Shown piece after piece: positions 30,755 through 42,189 of a DNA stretch of 64,000 nt. The stretch comes from Rusavskia elegans (Eukaryota > Ascomycota > Lecanoromycetes > Teloschistales > Teloschistaceae). The stretch covers positions 434,001-498,000 of the forward strand of contig SAUG01000009.1 of the NCBI GenBank assembly GCA_011316305.1, read 5' to 3'. The notes under the pieces were generated by a model that saw only the letters and a list, made by a program, of their open reading frames with translations, did not search any database and was not told the origin of the DNA. The translations under genes and the position numbers were made by a program. The first letter of the stretch is position 1. Every line of letters starts with the position of its first letter.

Positions 30755-33200
30755 TCAGACAACCACCAGCAGGTTCCTGGCTTTCTTCAGATTCTCAACA
30801 TGACGAGTCAACTCGACACGTTTCTTCTTCGTCGACACATCCTCTCCAGCGATCCGCTCCAACTGCTCTGGAGTTAGACCGCTAACGAACGATGGTGAGA
30901 AGACTTTGACGGCTGTATCCGGACCTCGAGTCAGATGACGGTCTGCTGCTTGCATACAGACGTTGTCTACAAACCGTTTTCGGGAGACCTTGTAGTACGA
31001 CTTCAGGATGTCATGCAGATGCTGGACGGTGCTCTGGAGGTTGCTGATGTTCATGTTTCGGAAAAGGGCAGACACCTCGACAAGCTCGCGATTGTCACCA
31101 TCGTGGAAGGTTTTGCCTTCGATCAGTGCCTTCGTACGTTCCTGATGACTATGACGCCGTTAGACTACTCATGCTAAACTGGAAGTGGCTGCACTCACCA
31201 TTTCTCGAGATTCTGAGCGAAATAGTGGTTATAGGTCATTGGGTTATGTTCGACCTCAAGTATGGAACGTGTCTGGTCCATTGCGCGCTTGTATCGCTCG
31301 ATGAGCTGGTCCATCATGACAGACAGAAGGGTCGACCTAACCCGGTCTTCCTCACATATCTCCTTGAGCAGATCGCGGGTGTAGGTATGTACCGTGGAAA
31401 TGATGTCACTGGTGTATCCGAGTGCCAGGTCTTCCCACTTGAGGGTTTGCTGCTTCCACATGAAGGGTACGAGGGACACATCGAAAGTTCCCATCTCATA
31501 GCCTCTGGAGCTGTTGTACACCTTCTCCATCCATTTCATGATGCCTTTGTCGGGACTAGCAGGGATTTTTTCGTTGTAAAGCATGTCATCTAGATCATCA
31601 TCAACGACATGGTACCGCGTCGGGACCATATCCTCCCCAGACTGAGAATTGTGGGATGAAGGTGGCGCTTCGTCAGGATCACTTAAGCTCTGGTGTTTTT
31701 CCTCCTCGTCTTCGGCATGTTCGTCCTTAGGTTTGCCGTACACGAATCTCATAGTAAGTCCCCTACGCCAGACGTCGCTGGAGAAAAGCTCATTGCGTGT
31801 GACTATAGCAGTCGCTAGTCTGAGGCGAGACATTGACTCAAAAGCGGTATCGCCTGCATAACGGGCTTCCAGGGCGTTTGCTGTCATAGATTGAAATCGA
31901 TCCGCCAGTTTGAGAAGGTATTTCTGTTGCTGCTCCCTCGTCTCGCGGCTGGGGCCGAGCGCGTTCAACTTTTTCTCGGAAGCCTTGAGGTTTTTCATTA
32001 CATCAGTTCGCACCTGCAATATACGTTCAGTCAATTTGGAAGGACACAGAAAGCGATTGAACGAACATGATTGAATTCCTTTCGCACGATTGCTGTGAGC
32101 AACTCGACAAGTCGAAGCCGTAGTGAGTCAACCCCAACTTTGTCATTCTCCACCTTGGACCAGATCTCATGAGTTCGGAAGAATGCCTCCTCTGAAGCAT
32201 GACGATCGAAGTCGTCTCCGCGCTTTAGATCTTGCTGGCCAGGGTTCTTAACCATGCACCAGCCAAGACTCAGAGTGTGAGTCGTGCCTTGGATTAAGTC
32301 AATCACGTTGTCTTCGGCGCCTTTGTCGACCAGATCAGGTTTTGTGAGCACCCCTAAGGTTCGCTGCTCTGCTGGGTCATGAACCTTGGCCATTTCCAGG
32401 ATCTCTTGGGTAGCAATGTCAACATTGGCCGGCACCACAGCCATGATGATCGATCGTGGATTGGCCATATACCTCTCCACCATGGCCCTGACGCTCGCAA
32501 TATCGCTTTGGGTGGTAACACCCTCTGTGATCTTGCGGAAGATGCCTGGTACATCAACAACACCTAAATGTTGCTGATCGGGTCCGATGACTTCAATTTT
32601 CAAGACATCGTCGGAGAACGACTTTTTCGCTCCTGCGGTTACATTACCGATACCCATGACATGGTGGACCTGAGCCTGTATTAGTGGTGATGGTCACTGC
32701 CATGAAAAGGCTAAGGATACATCAGATCGTACCTCATCCAGGATCCGTGAAAAGTCTTTACGGTTCAAAGATTTCATCCCATCCAACTTCCACTCTTTCA
32801 GACGTGCAGCATCTTCCTTGGTGGTGGTTTGGCTAGGAATGATTGACAGGTTGAATCTGGTATTCGCAGCGCGACGGAAGGTAATCTGTGTGGCAAAACG
32901 TGTGCAAAGAGTGCTGTCTCTGGGAAAAGGTAGCCCTGTGATACCCTCAAGGACGGAGCTTTTTCCACTACCAGGAGGTCAGAATCGAATTGTCATTTCG
33001 CTGCCTTGGAACAAACCTTGACTGATCTCCCACCACTAGAAGCTATCAATGTACTCAGTCATCTGTCAGGGCCCACAGAAGCGGGACAGGCGTACCTGTG
33101 GCAGTGCAACGGAATCACCAATATTTAGCTCCACCAATCTATCAATGACTTCCAGAAGCTTTGGGTCGCCAAGTCCCTGGCTGGAATGATGGTCATCCAT
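30755..33200 (-). CDS. Dynamin-family GTPase (Mx/fungal dynamin-like, not Vps1 or Dnm1)
   Basis: Large self-assembling GTPase. Exons 33200-33096, 33042-33017, 32967-32733, 32669-32067, 32013-31199 and 31148-30755 encode 725 aa. GTPase motifs: P-loop GDQSSGKSS (40-48), DVPG (161-164, in place of the common DLPG) and TKPD (231-234). A stalk follows (VRTDVMKNLKASEKKLNALG, YTSDIISTVHTYTRDLLKEI), and the C-terminal GED includes YYKVSRKRFVDNVCMQAADR. An acidic insertion in the stalk (about 417-475; DEHAEDEEEKHQ ... DDDLDDML) sits where other dynamins have a membrane-binding loop. No PH or proline-rich domain. Such accessory dynamins are often multi-copy in filamentous fungi; the role is unknown. 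A start at 33254 is also possible. The second exon is only 26 nt. Confidence 0.88.
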
Positions 33201-35352
33201 TCTGCGCGTACCAAGGACGTTGGGGGAGCGTAACGAATGAGGAACTCGATGCAAGAAAGATTAAGTTCACGGGCTTGACCCTCAGAACATCGAATTAAAC
33301 AAGGTCAAATTGATAACAGTAGAGATTGGTAAGGTGCGATCTGTTGTAGGGGATGTTAGACGCGTAAAGGAACAAATGAAAGCAGAACTGATAGAAAGAG
33401 ACTGAATCACACCGCTACTTCGAGCTAATTAGCAATCAATGATGTGTTGATCTGAATCATCCACTAAGGTCCGACAAAAGCGGCCAGAAGCCGTATGCAT
33501 CCATCCGGCATGTGAGCTATCACCCAAATCCAGAGAAAGGTGTCTCCAACAAGACCAGAAAGACAACAGACTAGCAGAAGTGATGATTCGCGATTAACCG
33601 TAGAGTTCAATGACTGTCTGATTGCTGCTTCTATGTCAATTAACTAGAGCATACTTGTACCTCAAGCAGCAGTTCTGGAGTTTGGGGGAAATGTGATATT
33701 AATGTTCAATTGAGCGGCATATTTGATACATATGACCTGGGCTGTCTACGAACTTCTTGCAGCTGCTAGGGACGTTGCTCGGCTTCTTCTCCCACATCGA
33801 GTCTTTCCTCGCCAAGGGAAGGATCTCTTTTCTGGGGATCGTTTCGGTGGTCTGTCCCTAGAGACTTGTCTTCTTGTATATGGTAGCTATCTGATATCTG
33901 ACCATATATCACAGGAGTGTTTTCGGTAGTCGTGCGTCTAGCCGCTCTCTGATGTTATTTACTACCGTGAAATCTGATCATGTCGACGTGGTTAAGCTTG
34001 ATACCGTAGGCAATGAGTAACACCCTTGTTGGGACCTCCACTACTTTGGTGTCGCTATGAAGAGTATGCCAAGCCGCGGTGCACCGTCTTATCGAGTGCT
34101 CGGTACCTTACGAAGACGAGGATTTTCAAGACACCTTGAAAGCAGCACAAGAGGAAGCTCCGATTAAGATTGAGAATTAAGCTATCTGGCGCCTTGGCAC
34201 AATGACTTGGCATATCTAATCCACGTGGCAAATTTTGACGCCAAGCGCCGGCACTGAATATCGACGACGACTCCTAATTGTTAATACCCGAAGCATCAAA
34301 CATCCGATCACGGCTGCAATGGCATCTTGCTACTTCCATCGCTCAATCGCTTCGGGTCCGTCCGTGACGATAAGCCTAGTCACGGCATCCATACCGGCAA
34401 GATTCTCGAACATGTCCTGCATATGCACCCAAGGCTGGGGACGGCACGGCAAGACGCAAGAAGCGCACCCATCACGCTGTCGTCTTCCCGTCTGATTGGC
34501 TCGCTGTCTCCGTTAACATGCGACAACTAAATCTTCCGCACCATCCTTCGCCCCAAAGAGACAGCCCGGCAAAGACTGGTGAAACAAGGATCCTGGTCCA
34601 TGCCACCATCCAAGAGGCGCCCCAAGCACCTTTGCACAAGTCCATCCACTCTTCACACCTGCACGCAAAGAGTCTCCTGCCGTGGTACTGTAACTATTCT
34701 TACTCCAGCTTCGTCCATGTCGCATGACATCAATCTCCTATTAAGGCAACCTTATGAATATCCCCACCACGCTGATGGCTGCCGACCTTGCGCGGGCCGT
34801 TGACAGCAAGCCCGAATACTACCTCATCTTTGTAATAGTATTGCCATGGGTTGCCACACTATTTTGACTGCTGTTGCTTCCGACTCTTCCGTTGTTGCCT
34901 CTCTCGGTCTCTTGTTATCATGAGCAGCTCTTTTTCCTTGTGCGATGCATTTGCCCTTGAGTCGTCGCCCTTAGCTGGCCCACATCCTCGTCAGATCACG
35001 ATGGGATGACGAAGTCTCACCCCCATCACCTCTCCACCGCTGCGGCAGTCCTCCAATCTGCACCATGGACCCAAACGCCCAGCTCTTGGTTTCTTTGACA
35101 AAGATTCCCAATTGTGTGGTACGGGTTTGCTTGAGGAATAGAGGTGCACGGCCGAATAAGCTAATGGAGTTCATCTAGAAAAACTCCACCTTGCAGCACA
35201 TCGAAGAGAGCGGCTGCAGAGACGTCAAATGCATGTGCCTGAACGACAATCTTCTTCAAGTACTTGTCTACGATTTGCTCCGGAAATGCGAGCCTCACGA
35301 TCAGAACCGTATGTAAACGTGTTCCTGAAACGCACAACATTGGAGCCGCGAC
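33201..35352. other. Long gene-free stretch
   Basis: 2152 bp between the divergent dynamin and PTH11-like genes. Six-frame reading shows only short frames with no recognisable domain. No repeat copy was noticed. Confidence 0.4.
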
Positions 35353-37424
35353 ATGTCGAATTACTCGCCTGACCTTGGAAACCGCGCTGACAAAGTCTAT
35401 TCAACAGAGGCTCTGGAGGTCTCCCAACAGCTATGCCAAAGCGTCGTCCCATCACTGAACGACAGCCGACAAACAGAGATCGTCGCCATTGTCGCAGTAA
35501 TGACCGTCGTATCGACAGTCGCCGTGATTCTGCGCTTGTTGGGTCGAAGGGTATCCGTTGCTGAATATGGGGTTGATGACTTTCTGATCGTTGTTGCCTT
35601 GGTTCTGACATACGGACTGAACGTCAATGAGATCATCGCAGTCCATTTTGGATTCGGCAGACACCAATTGATGCTGAGCTTGGACCACATCTCAAAATTC
35701 CTTCTAAACGACTGGACGATTCAAATTATTTTTGCGTGCGCGATTACAGTAACCCGATTTTCGCTGCTTGTGTTTTATCATCGTATATTCCCCGTCAAGC
35801 GCTTTACCATTGTTGCGATCATTACAGGATGTATCTTATTAGCTTGGTGGATTGGCTTCATATTCGCTATTCTCTTCAGCTGTCGGCCGATCGAGAGTTT
35901 CTGGAATAAGGCGCTCATCGATCACTGTGTCAATGAGCACACGCTTTCGTGGGGGGTCACAGGGTCGGAGTTGGCCACTAACGTTATGATGCTGGTATTG
36001 CCTATTCCCTGGCTTTGGGATCTTCGTCTGGCCTGCACAAAGAAACTTGCTTTGATTGGCCTTTTTATGCTTGGCTGCTTGTTAGTTGAGTCCTCAATAT
36101 CATTGCTGGAAGCTAACCACATTCACAGTGTATGCATTTCATGTGTTGTTCGGATCCCACTGCTTGCTGAGCTCCGACAGACAGATGCCTCATGTAAGCA
36201 TTCAAGTCATCGGACACAAAACAATGCCCCCGGCTGACACAACTAGGGACTCTCGTCCCGGCAGGCGTCTGGATTGTCGTAGAATGCAACATCGGCATAG
36301 CGAGCGTCTGCCTTCCCCTAATGCGGCCCCTCACCTCGCTCGATCTATCCACTCTCATCGATCACCTTCCCTTCAGCAAATCCCGCCAGACGGCTTCCCC
36401 CTTCACCGACGAAGAAGCGAACAGCAGTGGCCTACCCTCTTTAGGCAAACTCTGCAACGAAAAGCCTTACAATGGCGCCTGTCCGGATTTAACTCACCCC
36501 GGGCACAAGTACCGACATATCAGCCAATGTCAAATCCACCCGTCAAAGCCTAGTCGTGGGCATGGTCATCGCGATGTGCGAACTCATCGATCCAGGATCG
36601 AAAGTTATACTCCTGAAATGCTCGACTATGTGACGAATGAGCAGTCGAAACCGTCTTCGACGGCGAAAGCAGAACTAGCTTCGGAGAAGAGACTCACATC
36701 TTCACTAGTGGATCCTCCACCACAGATTCTCCACAATCCGAAGCGGAAAACCTACCCGACAACAGCAGCGCCCCTTTCAATGAATCCACCTCCACCCAAC
36801 TCAAGGCCATCATCCACGAACCCGACGTCAAGAAGAGCACCGCCTCTTTCAATGAACCCACCTCCACCCAAACTAAAACCATCATCCAGAGACCAGAATA
36901 ACCCAACATCAAGAAGAGCACCACCCATCTCAATGAACCCACCTCCCCCCAAACTAAAACCATCATCCACATCAAAAGGGCCTCCCTCCACAACAGCTAA
37001 ACCGCTCTCAACAAACCTCCCTCCCTCACAGCCGTATCCATCTTCGACATCAACAACAAAACCACCACCACCACCACCAAAATCCAACCGAGCAACCCAC
37101 CCCTCCTCCAGCAACCCCTCGGCCCCCACAAAAAAGCACCCAAATCACAAACCCCACCGCCTCTCAGAAGAAGAAATGAACGAGCGCTACGCAAGATGGT
37201 ACCAAGGCCGAGGATCCGAGATCGGGAGGGGTTTTTGGGGTGTGGAGATTATTCCACCTGGTGGCGGTGGTGGCGGCGGTGGTATATGTGTCGGTGACAA
37301 CGACAGAAAGATCGCCGAGCAGAGCAGTACATGGGAAATCATCGGCAAGGAAGGGAGGAGTAGGGGTACAACTAGGGGTAATCAGATAGGTATCGGGGTC
37401 GCGAAATCAAGACTATCGAGTTGA
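35353..37424 (+). CDS. PTH11-type rhodopsin-like membrane receptor with proline-rich tail
   Basis: Fungal seven-helix proteins of the PTH11/rhodopsin family (no CFEM domain here) are putative surface receptors. Exons 35353-36080, 36129-36193 and 36247-37424 give 656 aa. Helices: IVAIVAVMTVVSTVAVILRL, VDDFLIVVALVLTYGLNV, WTIQIIFACAITVTRFSLLV, FTIVAIITGCILLAWWIGFI, ELATNVMMLVLPIPWLWDLR and VPAGVWIVVECNIGIASVCL. Family marks are FYHRIFP, CRPIESFW and ECNIGI. Without the two introns (48, 53 nt) the last helices are lost. The C-terminal 300 residues are cytosolic and Pro/Ser-rich, with three repeats of a unit like SMNPPPPKLKPSS. A late Gly-rich segment follows. The ligand is unknown. Confidence 0.85.
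36771..36990 (+). repeat. Three in-frame tandem repeats in the PTH11-like tail
   Basis: CAATGAA(T/C)CCACCTCC recurs at about 36778, 36850 and 36931 (periods 72 and 81 bp, both multiples of three). It encodes three copies of a SMNPPPP..KPSS....SRRAPP-like unit. Confidence 0.85.
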
Positions 37425-38665
37425 CAATCATTGAGAACTTTTGAACTTTGTGTGAGGGTTGAACGTGCGTGTTTTTCCTCTGCCGTGCTAGACTTGTTAT
37501 GTCACGTCATGGACCAAATGCGATGAGGGCGTATAGCGGCAGTCGATACCTCGATGGGATCATCGTTTCAACGATTACGCGGTTGTCGGTGTGGAGCTAC
37601 TGCTTTGAATTACAAAGCTCATGAGGGTAGGGAAATCTATGAGCGCTTCAAGGCCGGGAGATCACGCTAGCAGACGAAGGCAAATGATGGGAAGGCGGAG
37701 TAAAAGAGTGTAAGGTTTTCATTTGAGTCGACTATCTAGATTTCAGTGGCTGAACTGTGGATATTACGCCAAGGTATCAGCTCTTGCTGCAAATGAGGGT
37801 GGGTTGGCCAATGGTTGGTGATGTGGCGATGGCCTTACAGGGGAATTCGGTTGTTGTTGACAAAGGAAAATGGGTTGCAGAGATGCTGTGGTTTGGTGGC
37901 AATGTTGAAGAGCAATGACCGGCTGAAGGGAGCATTACTTCCAAAAAGGCCTGGTGAAAAAGCTAAGTAAAGGAATATGTCGTGCAGATGTGCAGTGGGT
38001 GTAGTGATTCTGATAGTGGTGGTGATCGTGGTCAGGGCTCTGCTTAGAGCGTTTTTGGATTGTGCCACGTCAAAACGCCAATGGTCCATCGATATTGCCG
38101 TAAGCTCGTTGCGTCTCAATTTCTCGATCTCTCCGCTCACCGTAGCCTACTCCCTCTTCTATAATCCTCCCTCTGCCGAAGTCCTCCCTTTCCCAAATGC
38201 TCAAGCCTGATAGACTCCTGGGGTCTCTAAAACAGTCATGAACAGTCCCGTTCCTGATGAGAAGCTTGTCAAAAGCTTTTCAACCTGGAATGAAACTCCA
38301 ATCGCCGTGCCCTCTATCCCGTAGAATCTCCAAAGTCCAGATCCCTCTCATGACAAAATTCCAATGATTCCCACGAGTAAGTCATAAAGTCATATGTAAT
38401 TGTTGTAAGGTGACAACGTCCAAGATCGCAAAGCAAAAATGTTGCTATCACAAAGCCATGAATGGAATTATCGAATTAAAGTAAACCGTGGTGTCCAGGA
38501 AGTGGCGCCAGCGCCATATTCAGCAATGTTTGGTAGCTCATAAAGAAGAAATGCTTGTTTCACAAAGCTGACCGTATTTATTAGGGACTAGGGAGCGGAT
38601 GAAGCTAGTACGGCAAAGCGGGCCTGATTTGGCAAATGGCAGTTGCTCTGCCGATGAACATAGAA
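37425..38665. other. Intergenic stretch containing one copy of a dispersed repeat
   Basis: 1241 bp. A copy of a repeat also found at 55843-55921 lies at about 37505-37577. No gene is supported; the open frames near 37.9-38.2 kb lack features. Confidence 0.4.
37505..37577. repeat. Dispersed repeat copy A
   Basis: Shares with 55843-55921 the ordered blocks CGTCATG, GC(A/G)ATGAGGGCGTA, CGATA(C/T)CTCGAT and ATCGT(C/T)TCAACGATT. Most differences are C/T or G/A transitions plus small gaps. Confidence 0.65.
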
Positions 38666-40078
38666 TTAAGAAGCAACGCCAGCTGGACTGGCGCTGGGAA
38701 GATCGTTCATCTTCAAGATGCGTCGTAGGTCGTCTTCCATAGCTTTGAACGGGTTCGCTGTCGCCTCTGGAGCCGTAGATGAGGGTGCAGGGGAGCTCTG
38801 GGTAACGGATGAAGAAGGGTGCTGTGCGTGCGGTGGCGTAGACTTATGGGTGTTGCGTATTCGGGAGGGCGTAGGAGTTGCGGGCAATTCAAGCACCGGC
38901 CCGTCATCCTCTGGCAGATTGGACGCAGAGACCTCTGTGCGAAGATTCGAGTACGAACGGGGACATGGGGAAGTTTGACTTGCTGTCTGAGCAGCGATTT
39001 GTCTCTGGATTTGCGGGTTCGATGCACGCTTTGGCTGTAGACTGGCCGATTGTAATCCGGCATTTGTGCTCTGAGACGCAGTGCCTTGGCTTGATGATGC
39101 AGGGCTTGTGATTGTAGGCACCGAAGACATCAGCAATTTCTTGAGCGCTATTGTTTTGGATCTCCGTTGCTCTGCCTGTTGCGGGGTCTCCATTGGGTCG
39201 CCAGACTGTAAGGTCTCCGGCTCGTTGTTGATTGATCCCCCTGTTGTAGGGTCTGAAAAGGCTTTTTCATGTGATACTTTTGCAGGCTCTCTATTTTCAA
39301 GCTCTATAGGAAATAGCCCACCCTGAGAACCGGTGGTGGAGTGACGAGAGTGATGCCGAGGTCGGATGAGAGTGGGTGATCCATGAGTAGATTTCTGACC
39401 GCCAGAGGATACGTGCTGCTCCAACCGTTGTCGCTCCTTTTGTTCTCTATCCGCCTTGAAGAAGATATCCAGGGGAGATTCTTCCCGCACCTGCTCTTCG
39501 CCAACACGCTGCGCGAAGCCTAGAGTTGGCGAATCCTCACTCTGGTCCGACGACAACTCAGCGGCTTCTTTTATGGCTGCTTGCATGCTCGATGATTTGC
39601 TGACATCAGGTACCGACTTGGAGTAGAATTTGGGCATAGGTAGGGATGAGGCCGCGGGGGAGGCGTGAAAAGTAGGCCCCGCGTATGCTTGTGATGGTGT
39701 AGTGTTACTTTTGCCAGGAGTCAAGGAAATTGGTCGCTGGTTTGATCGAGGCGTGCCACTCGATTTGCGCGGTTGGGGTGATCCATTTGGAAGGCTGTTG
39801 CGGTTTTTCTTAGGAGTATTCTTCGGAACTCCAGCGTCCCCATTTGACCAGCTGACCTGACCTGGAACAGAGCAGTCGGCGACAGGCCTGGCATGTACAG
39901 CGGATGGGGTCGATGATGTCTCCACCTCGTTCTCCGGCAAATCAAGGTCTGACTCTGTTTGACGGGAAGCTGCTTCATATGTCAAGCCATTGGAGTAATT
40001 TTGGGGTGTGTCCGTATTTCTATGCTTTCGGCGGCGCCGATTGAGAGGCTTGTCTGGAGATGCCGCTGCTGGCGGCAT
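38666..40078 (-). CDS. Disordered protein with a PNRC/EDC1-like motif
   Basis: Single exon, 470 aa, almost wholly Ser/Thr/Pro/Gln-rich. The one conserved-looking segment is AGPTFHASPAASSLPMPKFY followed by SKSVP (about residues 136-162). It resembles the proline-rich nuclear receptor coactivator (PNRC)/Edc1-type short motif through which small proteins bind the Dcp1-Dcp2 decapping enzyme. A second short helical block (EESPLDIFFKADREQKERQR) follows near residue 202, and the C-terminus ends in a predicted helix (NPFKAMEDDLRRILKMNDLP). By this likeness it may act in mRNA decapping or deadenylation; that is inference. The start MPPAAASPDKPLNRRRRKHR is followed by a basic cluster. Confidence 0.72.
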   Translation of the reverse strand: MPPAAASPDKPLNRRRRKHRNTDTPQNYSNGLTYEAASRQTESDLDLPENEVETSSTPSAVHARPVADCSVPGQVSWSNGDAGVPKNTPKKNRNSLPNGSPQPRKSSGTPRSNQRPISLTPGKSNTTPSQAYAGPTFHASPAASSLPMPKFYSKSVPDVSKSSSMQAAIKEAAELSSDQSEDSPTLGFAQRVGEEQVREESPLDIFFKADREQKERQRLEQHVSSGGQKSTHGSPTLIRPRHHSRHSTTGSQGGLFPIELENREPAKVSHEKAFSDPTTGGSINNEPETLQSGDPMETPQQAEQRRSKTIALKKLLMSSVPTITSPASSSQGTASQSTNAGLQSASLQPKRASNPQIQRQIAAQTASQTSPCPRSYSNLRTEVSASNLPEDDGPVLELPATPTPSRIRNTHKSTPPHAQHPSSSVTQSSPAPSSTAPEATANPFKAMEDDLRRILKMNDLPSASPAGVAS

Positions 40079-42189
40079 GCTGGATTCTGCAAGGCTTGTA
40101 GAATATGCAGCCTTTGCTTATCCCAATACTGCGCAATATAAGGACACAACGGTGTATGAAGATTACGGCTGAAGGAAAGAAGAGGTCGTTCGGACCAGGG
40201 AGGGGTGGTTTGTTGTGCGCAGTCCGAATTATGGCTGATTCATGGACATAATCTGAATTGAGTATGTGATCTTGGGTTTGTGGACTTATTTGAGGCGATC
40301 CTGAGAATGAGATGCATGTGTGCACTTCTCTTCATGTTGCGAGGTAATGTGGATTCAACGGAGAGAACAGTTGTGAAGTGGGAAGCTGAGGTGAAGTCGC
40401 CTTGTGACTGAGAGCCAGAGCGTTCTAACCATATCCGGTAAAATCTCTCAAAATGCCTGCTAAATATCACTAACTCGGTAAATGATTGTTCCAAGAGATG
40501 AATTGTCTCCGGAGGTAGATCAGGGGGCTTTTAATTGCTTAAAGGTGTACAATCTCAGCTGCGATTCCTGAACTAACGAATACTACTATATAGATATTTT
40601 AATCTATAGGTAAATGTAATAATATATCGAAGAGCAGTACAAGTAGTAAGTCGGTAGGGTTGATTGCTTAAGACTACGAGACGCGAGGTCCTGCTATCAA
40701 AGCTCTACTGCGTCCCGAAGCTCCTAAGCTCCCCGTCTGAAAAGTGGCTTCTGACTCGCTACCTCTGGACAAGGTCAAACGGGCTATAAGAAAAACCGTC
40801 CGCGCATCTCGACAGCTGGGCCACGGGTTTTGAATGCACAGTTCGCTGGCGACCGGAGGAAAGAGAGGCAAGAGGAGGATTTGGTCCGCAGGAGAAGACT
40901 CAAACGGGCACCTGAGTGTGCTTCGTTTACGATAGTATAAGACGAGTCTCCGGGAGAACGACACGTCTTCCTGCTCGACAGGACCTCGTTACTACCTCGG
41001 ATGAACCAGTCGGTAAAAGGCATCCAAGGTATTAAATAAGATTTCTCGCTCTTGTAATCTTGCGGAAGATACAACAAGCGTTTGTACCATTTTTCCAAGC
41101 TGCGGTGGCTTAGCTGATCCCTGATACCCTTGGTGTTGAGCGATTGAGTCTCACTGCGCCCAAGTTGGCCCTTAGCCAGCACGCCTCCTTGTCTAAGGCT
41201 TTCCGGTCTTACAGAACTTTGTCAGCATGATAGCCTGCATACTGGAGTCCTACACTTTGTCTTCGTGGCTCTTATCAAGTATATTTACAGTACGAGAAGA
41301 GACGCTAGCAAAATGTTTTCGTTGTAAATCTCGAGTCAGCATGTCTTCAATAAGTGGTAGTGAATGCCTGAGACCATAGCCCTTCAGTTGTGAGTCCAGG
41401 CATCCGATACCTCGACCGCAGCATCCGTTGTATCGAGTCACACATCAATCAAATGCCCTGCCAAGGCATGGGATAAGCCATACCAAGACAGAATTGGGGT
41501 AGAGAAGCTCCGACACCTGCTCGTTGTCATACACGAAGCGGGCAAAGCTTCGAAGGCATATTTGGATGGATAGTTGAGTAGCTCCACTTCCGTTATACAA
41601 TAAAACAATGTTGATGCTTGACATAACATTATTAGTGGTGTCGAGCCACTCTTTGACCCCGTGCTGAAGACTTGCGCCATTAATGAGACCTGCAATGAGC
41701 CCTTTGCACTTGGCTTGCGAGCTCGAGCCGGAAGACGCCCGCCAGATCAAAACATAGGATTGCACAGAGTACAAATTGATCCTGGATATAACCTGCGACG
41801 TCTTGAAAAAGCATGCTCAACAATGACATCTGGATTGGATTAGCCTCATGAGCGCCCAAGATGGCATTACAGAAGATCATTGCTGTCAGTCCTAGTACAT
41901 TTGTGCATTCCTGCTGGGTTGCCGATTTCGTGGCTGGGAGATCTTGGTGTTTCGAGAACCAATGGAGCGGCAATTTCGACGGCAAGTGATACAATATATA
42001 TGGCCAGCCTAATCATCAAACAAACCCCCAGAGATGTAGTGATCCTCGATGAATGACTTCAAGACTCTGTAGAGTTTTGCTCGGTACCTGTTGGTGCATT
42101 GCCATTCCCACGGGGAGACATCTGAGAGATTTCCATCGTATTCTGGGACATCAGGAGACGGAGTTTCGTCCTCTGGAGCATACCTTTTG
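40079..42189. other. Gene-poor stretch with AT-rich island and decayed coding-like pieces
   Basis: 2111 bp. 40560-40650 is AT-rich. On the minus strand, 41438-42030 has open pieces in several frames with hydrophobic content (e.g. NVLGLTAMIFCNAILGAHEA), interrupted by stops and lacking convincing splice sites; it looks like a dead gene. A repeat shared with the PHA2 intron lies at 41433-41477. Confidence 0.35.
41433..41477. repeat. Dispersed repeat copy shared with PHA2 intron
   Basis: About 38 of 45 positions match 62191-62234, including an exact ATGCCCTGCCAAG core. Half of the substitutions are A for G, in the direction RIP would produce. Confidence 0.65.
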
